Below the pieces are notes generated by a model. That model was not told the DNA's origin. It saw nothing but the letters and a program-made list of their open reading frames with translations, and searched no databases. DNA of 9,006 nt from CAYOXD01 sp964407825 (GTDB lineage Bacteria > Desulfobacterota > Desulfobacteria > Desulfobacterales > JAFDDL01). Positions 5,875-9,006 of the stretch are shown piece after piece. The first letter of the stretch is position 1, and the number at the start of each line of letters is the position of its first letter. The stretch lies in the NCBI GenBank assembly GCA_964407825.1, contig CAYOXD010000115.1, positions 1 to 9,006 of the forward strand. Direction: 5' to 3'. A program made the translations under genes and the position numbers.

Positions 5875-6106
5875 CTCTATCAGAATTCTCCGGAAAAAAC
5901 CAATATTCAGTCATGCGGGTCGCGGCTGGCGATCTGCGATCAATTACACTTTACCACACACCCCTATGCCAAAACAATTCCTTTTCGCCAAGGAAGCCTT
6001 TAACACATTAATTAAACTCATATATAGAAAGCATGGCCACGGAGGAAACGCCCACGGCACAAGATCCGCCAGATCCTTGGCCGCGATCGCCCCTTTCCCT
6101 GTAAAT
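5875..6106. other. Intergenic region between trpA and the response regulator
   Basis: This 232-bp gap is markedly more AT-rich than the genes, especially at about 5990-6035. On the - strand it holds the candidate response-regulator promoter. I see no convincing intrinsic terminator after trpA, only short imperfect repeats such as the GCGATCGC palindrome near 6083-6090. A 69-codon frame on the - strand (5944-6153) starts inside trpA in another frame and has no recognisable family. Confidence 0.6.
5943..5972 (-). promoter_or_regulatory. Candidate sigma70-type promoter of the response regulator
   Basis: On the - strand, TTGGCA (5967-5972) matches the -35 consensus at five of six positions and TGTAAT (5943-5948) matches the -10 at five of six, with an 18-bp spacer. 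A start near 5936 would leave a leader of about 60 nt before the ATG at 5874. Confidence 0.5.
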
Positions 6107-6868
6107 TCATCGTAATGACTGTATAAACGGTTTGACGGCCGCCACCCCCTCACGCTCCATAAGCCGAATCACTTGGGACCCGATGACGGCGATGTCGACT
6201 TTGCCCTTCAAAAAGGAAATTTCCTCACGATTGCTCACCCCGAATCCGAGAGCCAGCGGAAGGCCCGTGGCGCCGCGACATCGCTGCAGGTATGTTTCCA
6301 GCTCGCCGGTGAAATCCGTTTTGGCACCGGTCACGCCCTTTCTGGCAACGCAGTAAATAAACCCCTCCGCCTTCGATGCGATGTAGCGCATGCGCGCCTC
6401 CGTCGTGGTGGGGGAATAGATATAGATGGGCGCAAGGTCCTGGGCCGCCATGGCGGCCAGGTATTCGCTGCTCTCCTCAGGGGGCAGGTCCGGTACGATA
6501 GCTCCCCGCAGGCCCTGGGCCTTCATGTCGGCCGCGAAGGCAGCTACGCCGTATTTAAAGAGGATATTGTAATAGGTCATAAAGAGAAACGGGATCTCGA
6601 ACGCCCGGGTCATCTCGCCGGCCGCCGCCAGGCAGGTTCTCACCTTTGCGCCATTCGCCAGGGCGATCTGATTGGCGCGCAAAATCGTCGGACCATCGGC
6701 GATGGGCTCCGAAAAGGGAATCTGCAGCTCGATGATATCCACCCCCGCCGCCACCATGGCGGCCACCAGTTCCATGGACACCTTGACGGACGGATAGCCC
6801 AAAACGATATGGGTCATGAGCAGAATCTGCTTCTCCTTCAGCCGGTCCCTCACATATGCCTCAACCAT
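6107..6868 (-). CDS. trpA: Tryptophan synthase alpha subunit
   Basis: TrpA (253 aa) cleaves indole-3-glycerol phosphate to indole and glyceraldehyde-3-phosphate; indole is channelled to TrpB in the cytoplasmic alpha2-beta2 complex. It is a TIM barrel with the catalytic pair visible: Glu47 in DIIELQIPFSEP and Asp58 in IADGPTI, equivalent to E. coli Glu49 and Asp60. MTYYN, IVPDLPPEE, the RKGVTGAKT loop and LALGFGVSN are also present. Variations from common TrpA sequences are PFSEP for PFSDP and THIVLGYPS where ..aGdP.. is usual. The ATG at 6868 overlaps the trpB stop by 8 nt and has GGAGG 6 nt upstream. Frame-open sequence further upstream lies inside trpB and lacks family character. Co-translation with trpB is likely. 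Confidence 0.95.
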   Translation of the reverse strand: MVEAYVRDRLKEKQILLMTHIVLGYPSVKVSMELVAAMVAAGVDIIELQIPFSEPIADGPTILRANQIALANGAKVRTCLAAAGEMTRAFEIPFLFMTYYNILFKYGVAAFAADMKAQGLRGAIVPDLPPEESSEYLAAMAAQDLAPIYIYSPTTTEARMRYIASKAEGFIYCVARKGVTGAKTDFTGELETYLQRCRGATGLPLALGFGVSNREEISFLKGKVDIAVIGSQVIRLMEREGVAAVKPFIQSLR

Positions 6869-8087
6869 GGTATGCCTCCGCCTTTTCGATGATAAAGGAC
6901 CGCCACCTGGGGTCCTCAAACGCATCCGCCACCGTAAAGATATCCTTATCCCCCCGGCCGGACTGATTGATCAGGATGACCTCCCCATCGGACATCTCCG
7001 GCGCCTCCCGGAAGGCCCGGGCAAAGGCATGGGCCGATTCCAGGGCGGGGATTAGCCCTTCCTTCTTGATGGTGAGCCGCACGGCCTCGATCACCTCCCG
7101 ATCCGTTGCATACTCGAAGCGCACCCGGCCCGACCGGGCGCACTGGGCCAGAATGGGGGAAACCCCGATATAGTCCAGGCCCGCCGCCACGCTGTGGGTT
7201 TCCTTCATCTGGCCGTCGCTGTCCTGGAGAAAGCAGGTCTTGTACCCCTGTGCCACACCGACGCTGGCGTCGCCCGCGGCCAAGCGCACGGCGTGCCGGC
7301 CCGATTCGATGCCCTCCCCTCCCGCCTCGACCCCCACCAGGGTGACCGGGTCCTCCCAGAACCCGGAAAAGATCCCGAGGGCATTGGATCCCCCCCCCAC
7401 ACAGGCGTATACGCGGTCCGGGAGCTTTCCCGCCCTGTCCAGAATCTGTTGTCTCGCCTCCTTCCCGATAATGGACTGAAAAAAAGACACCATCTCCGGA
7501 AAGGGATGGGGACCGCAGGCCGTCCCCAGGACGTAGTGGGTGGTATCCATATGGGACACCCAGTCCCTGAAGGCCTCGTTGATGGCATCCTTTAGGATCC
7601 GGCTGCCATCCTCCACCGGTACGACCCTGGCACCCAGCCGTTCCATCCAGAACACATTGGGCCGCTGCCGCTGCACATCCACCGCTCCCATGTAAATGGT
7701 GCAGTCCAACCCGAATTTGGCCGCCATGGTGGCGGTGGCGACCCCGTGCTGACCGGCACCGGTCTCGGCGATCACCCGGGTCTTTCCCATCCGCCGGGTG
7801 AGAAGCCCCTGGCCCATCACATTGTTGATCTTATGCGCACCGGTGTGATTCAAATCCTCCCGTTTGATGAAGATCCGTGCCCCACCGAAGTGCCGCGTCA
7901 GGTTCTCGGCATAGGTGATGGGGGTGGGACGGCAGGAATAGCTCGACATGATATCGGTAAACTCACGCCAAAATTCAGGATCCGCCTTTGCAGCCTGGAA
8001 CTGCGCGTCGAGCTCCTCAAAGGTGGCAACGAGGATTTCCGGAAGAAACGCCCCGCCGAACTCGTCATAATAGCCTCTTGTCTCCAT
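6861..8087 (-). CDS. trpB: Tryptophan synthase beta subunit, TrpB1 type
   Basis: TrpB (408 aa) is the PLP enzyme that joins indole and L-serine to make tryptophan. It begins METRGYYDEFGGAFLPE, matching the family N-terminus. The Schiff-base lysine is Lys86 in NHTGAHKINN, followed by ETGAGQHGVATAT, which carries the catalytic glutamate. The phosphate-binding loop CVGGGSNA and the C-terminal SGRGDKDI are present. Sequence and length fit the TrpB1 form that works with TrpA, not the longer TrpB2. The ATG at 8087 has AGGAGG (8096-8101) 8 nt upstream; the in-frame GTG at 8094-8096 touches that site and is rejected. It lies 53 nt after the GntR-type gene, probably in the same transcript, and overlaps trpA by 8 nt. 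Confidence 0.96.
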   Translation of the reverse strand: METRGYYDEFGGAFLPEILVATFEELDAQFQAAKADPEFWREFTDIMSSYSCRPTPITYAENLTRHFGGARIFIKREDLNHTGAHKINNVMGQGLLTRRMGKTRVIAETGAGQHGVATATMAAKFGLDCTIYMGAVDVQRQRPNVFWMERLGARVVPVEDGSRILKDAINEAFRDWVSHMDTTHYVLGTACGPHPFPEMVSFFQSIIGKEARQQILDRAGKLPDRVYACVGGGSNALGIFSGFWEDPVTLVGVEAGGEGIESGRHAVRLAAGDASVGVAQGYKTCFLQDSDGQMKETHSVAAGLDYIGVSPILAQCARSGRVRFEYATDREVIEAVRLTIKKEGLIPALESAHAFARAFREAPEMSDGEVILINQSGRGDKDIFTVADAFEDPRWRSFIIEKAEAYHG

Positions 8088-8104
8088 GCCCCTCACCTCC
8101 TGAT

Positions 8105-8117
8105 CCGGCCTGGCCGG
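8105..8117. repeat. Perfect CCGGCC-T-GGCCGG palindrome upstream of trpB
   Basis: Two 6-bp arms (8105-8110 and 8112-8117) flank one central base, 3 bp upstream of the trpB ribosome-binding site. It could be a protein-binding site or an mRNA hairpin affecting trpB translation. It could also be chance in GC-rich DNA. No T run follows it, so it is not an intrinsic terminator. Confidence 0.45.
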
Positions 8118-8129
8118 CGGTCTTTCATG

Positions 8130-8148
8130 GTTATCTATTGTTATCTAT
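8130..8148. repeat. Direct repeat GTTATCTAT x2 with a 10-bp period
   Basis: GTTATCTAT occurs at 8130-8138 and 8140-8148, one helical turn apart. It spans the 3' end of the GntR-type gene, including its TAA stop, and the start of the gap before trpB. It is AT-rich in GC-rich surroundings. It may be an operator or the product of a local duplication; the sequence cannot decide. Confidence 0.55.
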
Positions 8149-8905
8149 AGGTTTCGGATACCGGATCCAGCGTCTGAGAAAAATCGAACCGGTCCGTCCG
8201 GCATGCAAGCTCCGCGTAGACGGCTCCCTGGGCCCGGGAAAAATGAAGAAATCTTCTGACTGCGAGAATCGGTGTCTCCCCGGCGATACCGAGCTGCTGC
8301 CGCCGCCGTGGATCCGGATACTCGATTCGAAATGTCTGCCGTCCGCCAATGGGCCTCAGATCATAGCGCTCCTCCACGGCCAGGGACAGGGATCCAGCCC
8401 TTAAATCAACCGTATCGATACCTGGGAAGAGCTGCGGGTGCAAGTAGATATCCTCCATGAGCACCGGCTCCCCGTCGGCCCGGCTGAGCCGGGAGTAATA
8501 ATAGGCGCTACCGCCCCTGAAGGGATTGGCCGATCCGTCGCTCACGGGCACCAGCGCCATGGGATGAAGGACCTCCGTCTCGATGGCGACGCCCTGGCTC
8601 TTGAAGGAAGCCATGGTGCCCCCAAGGGAAAAGAGATCCACCTCCCGGGCCGCTTCCCGGACAAAGGTGCCCGCCCCCCGCCGTCGTACCAGTATCCCCC
8701 TTCGAACCAGGGTATCGGTCGCCTGCCGAGCCGTGGGACGGCCAATCCCGTAAGCGGCTGCCAAACTGTTCTCCGAAGGGATCGGGGTGCCCGCCGGATA
8801 CTCCCCCTTGCGAATCCGCTCGGCGAGGATGTCCGCCAGCTGCCGGTAAAGGGGAACGAAAGACAGGGGATCGAGCGTTTCGGTCAGTTTGGAATGTTCC
8901 CCCAT
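8141..8905 (-). CDS. GntR-family transcriptional regulator, HutC subfamily with UTRA effector domain
   Basis: A 254-residue DNA-binding repressor or activator. The N-terminal winged helix-turn-helix (about 17-82) reads PLYRQLADILAERI, then IPSENSLAAAYGIGRPTARQA and ends GILVRRRGAGTFV, the GntR signature. The rest (about 100-245) fits a UTRA ligand-binding domain, with YSRLSRADGEPVLMEDIYL, LAVEERYDLRP and an ILAVRRFLHF strand. Ligands of known HutC-type proteins are small metabolites; none can be read from this sequence. The ATG at 8905 has TCCTCC on the + strand (8912-8917), i.e. GGAGGA, 6 nt upstream. It is the first gene of an apparent regulator-trpB-trpA unit with a strong promoter, so autoregulation and control of tryptophan synthase are plausible but unproven. 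A role outside tryptophan metabolism is possible. Confidence 0.92.
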   Translation of the reverse strand: MGEHSKLTETLDPLSFVPLYRQLADILAERIRKGEYPAGTPIPSENSLAAAYGIGRPTARQATDTLVRRGILVRRRGAGTFVREAAREVDLFSLGGTMASFKSQGVAIETEVLHPMALVPVSDGSANPFRGGSAYYYSRLSRADGEPVLMEDIYLHPQLFPGIDTVDLRAGSLSLAVEERYDLRPIGGRQTFRIEYPDPRRRQQLGIAGETPILAVRRFLHFSRAQGAVYAELACRTDRFDFSQTLDPVSETYR

Positions 8906-8951
8906 GGGATGTCCTCCGCTGAAATAGATACCATGGCATCGGTTTTAGGGG

Positions 8952-8980
8952 AATTTAACACTGACTTGTAAAGTTGTCAA
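8952..8980 (-). promoter_or_regulatory. Promoter of the GntR-type gene, probably also of trpBA
   Basis: On the - strand, a perfect TTGACA (8975-8980) is followed after exactly 17 bp by TAAATT (8952-8957), four of six to the -10 consensus. The predicted start near 8945 leaves about 40 nt before the ATG. No Trp-rich leader frame or attenuator terminator is visible between it and the gene, in contrast to the trpE side. Confidence 0.75.
8964..8974. promoter_or_regulatory. Candidate operator ACTT-N3-AAGT between the -35 and -10 boxes
   Basis: A short inverted repeat, ACTT (8964-8967) and AAGT (8971-8974), is centred in the promoter spacer, where a bound GntR-type dimer would block RNA polymerase. 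The arms are only 4 bp, so this could be chance. Confidence 0.35.
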
Positions 8981-9006
8981 TACATTTCCCGAACCGCTTT
9001 TCCCTT

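Noticed and set aside
5944..6153. 69-codon - strand frame after trpA
   Set aside because: It starts inside trpA in another frame, covers the response-regulator promoter and has no recognisable domain.
6869..6925. Longer trpA start inside trpB
   Set aside because: The extra 19 residues are not TrpA-like; ATG 6868 has GGAGG 6 nt upstream.
8088..8096. GTG 8094-8096 as trpB start
   Set aside because: It overlaps the ribosome-binding site; the ATG at 8085-8087 is correctly spaced and gives METRGYYDEFGG.
8093..8128. 11-codon basic peptide frame between the GntR-type gene and trpB
   Set aside because: It has no ribosome-binding site and no Trp codons; probably chance.
8884..8934. 16-codon - strand frame with one Trp codon before and across the GntR-type start, as a second leader peptide
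   Set aside because: It has no ribosome-binding site, only one Trp codon and no attenuator hairpin behind it.
8508..8939. 143-codon - strand frame across the GntR-type gene
   Set aside because: It is an out-of-frame shadow of a well-supported gene on the same strand.

Overview
The window looks like GC-rich chromosomal DNA of a free-living bacterium. Gene order and protein style (a trpE-G-D-C-F run, a TrpF with an LVEC...PGGNA...WDW active-site segment, a NarL-type regulator) suggest a deltaproteobacterium / Desulfobacterota. That is an impression from recognised sequence style, not a search result. The window carries the complete tryptophan pathway from chorismate, split into two convergent blocks.

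Left block, + strand. A degenerate hexamer tandem array (1-156) lies just upstream of a sigma70-like promoter (214-241). This is followed by a short leader gene (282-347) with three consecutive Trp codons, mutually exclusive RNA stems, and an intrinsic terminator (376-411). This is the architecture of a classic ribosome-mediated trp attenuator. A second, stronger intrinsic terminator (421-463) follows only 10 nt later. The structural genes are trpE (GTG start at 549), trpG, trpD, trpC and trpF, tightly packed with ATGA overlaps at trpE/trpG and trpC/trpF.

Right block, - strand. A GntR/HutC-type regulator with a good promoter (8952-8980) is followed after 53 nt by trpB, then by trpA, which overlaps trpB by 8 nt. 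Further along the same strand, a NarL/FixJ response regulator (5215-5874) sits between trpA and the convergent trpF end, with its own candidate promoter.

Working together: TrpE/TrpG make anthranilate, TrpD adds the ribose phosphate, TrpF isomerises, TrpC closes the indole ring, and the TrpA/TrpB complex converts indole glycerol phosphate plus serine to tryptophan. The two blocks appear to be controlled differently: attenuation plus TrpE feedback for the first five steps, and possibly the GntR protein for tryptophan synthase. The most interesting part is the trp leader. The two terminators share near-repeated arms, so the arm freed when the antiterminator forms could also disarm the second terminator. 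This would be a six-segment 'domino' attenuator, and it is a hypothesis from base complementarity only.
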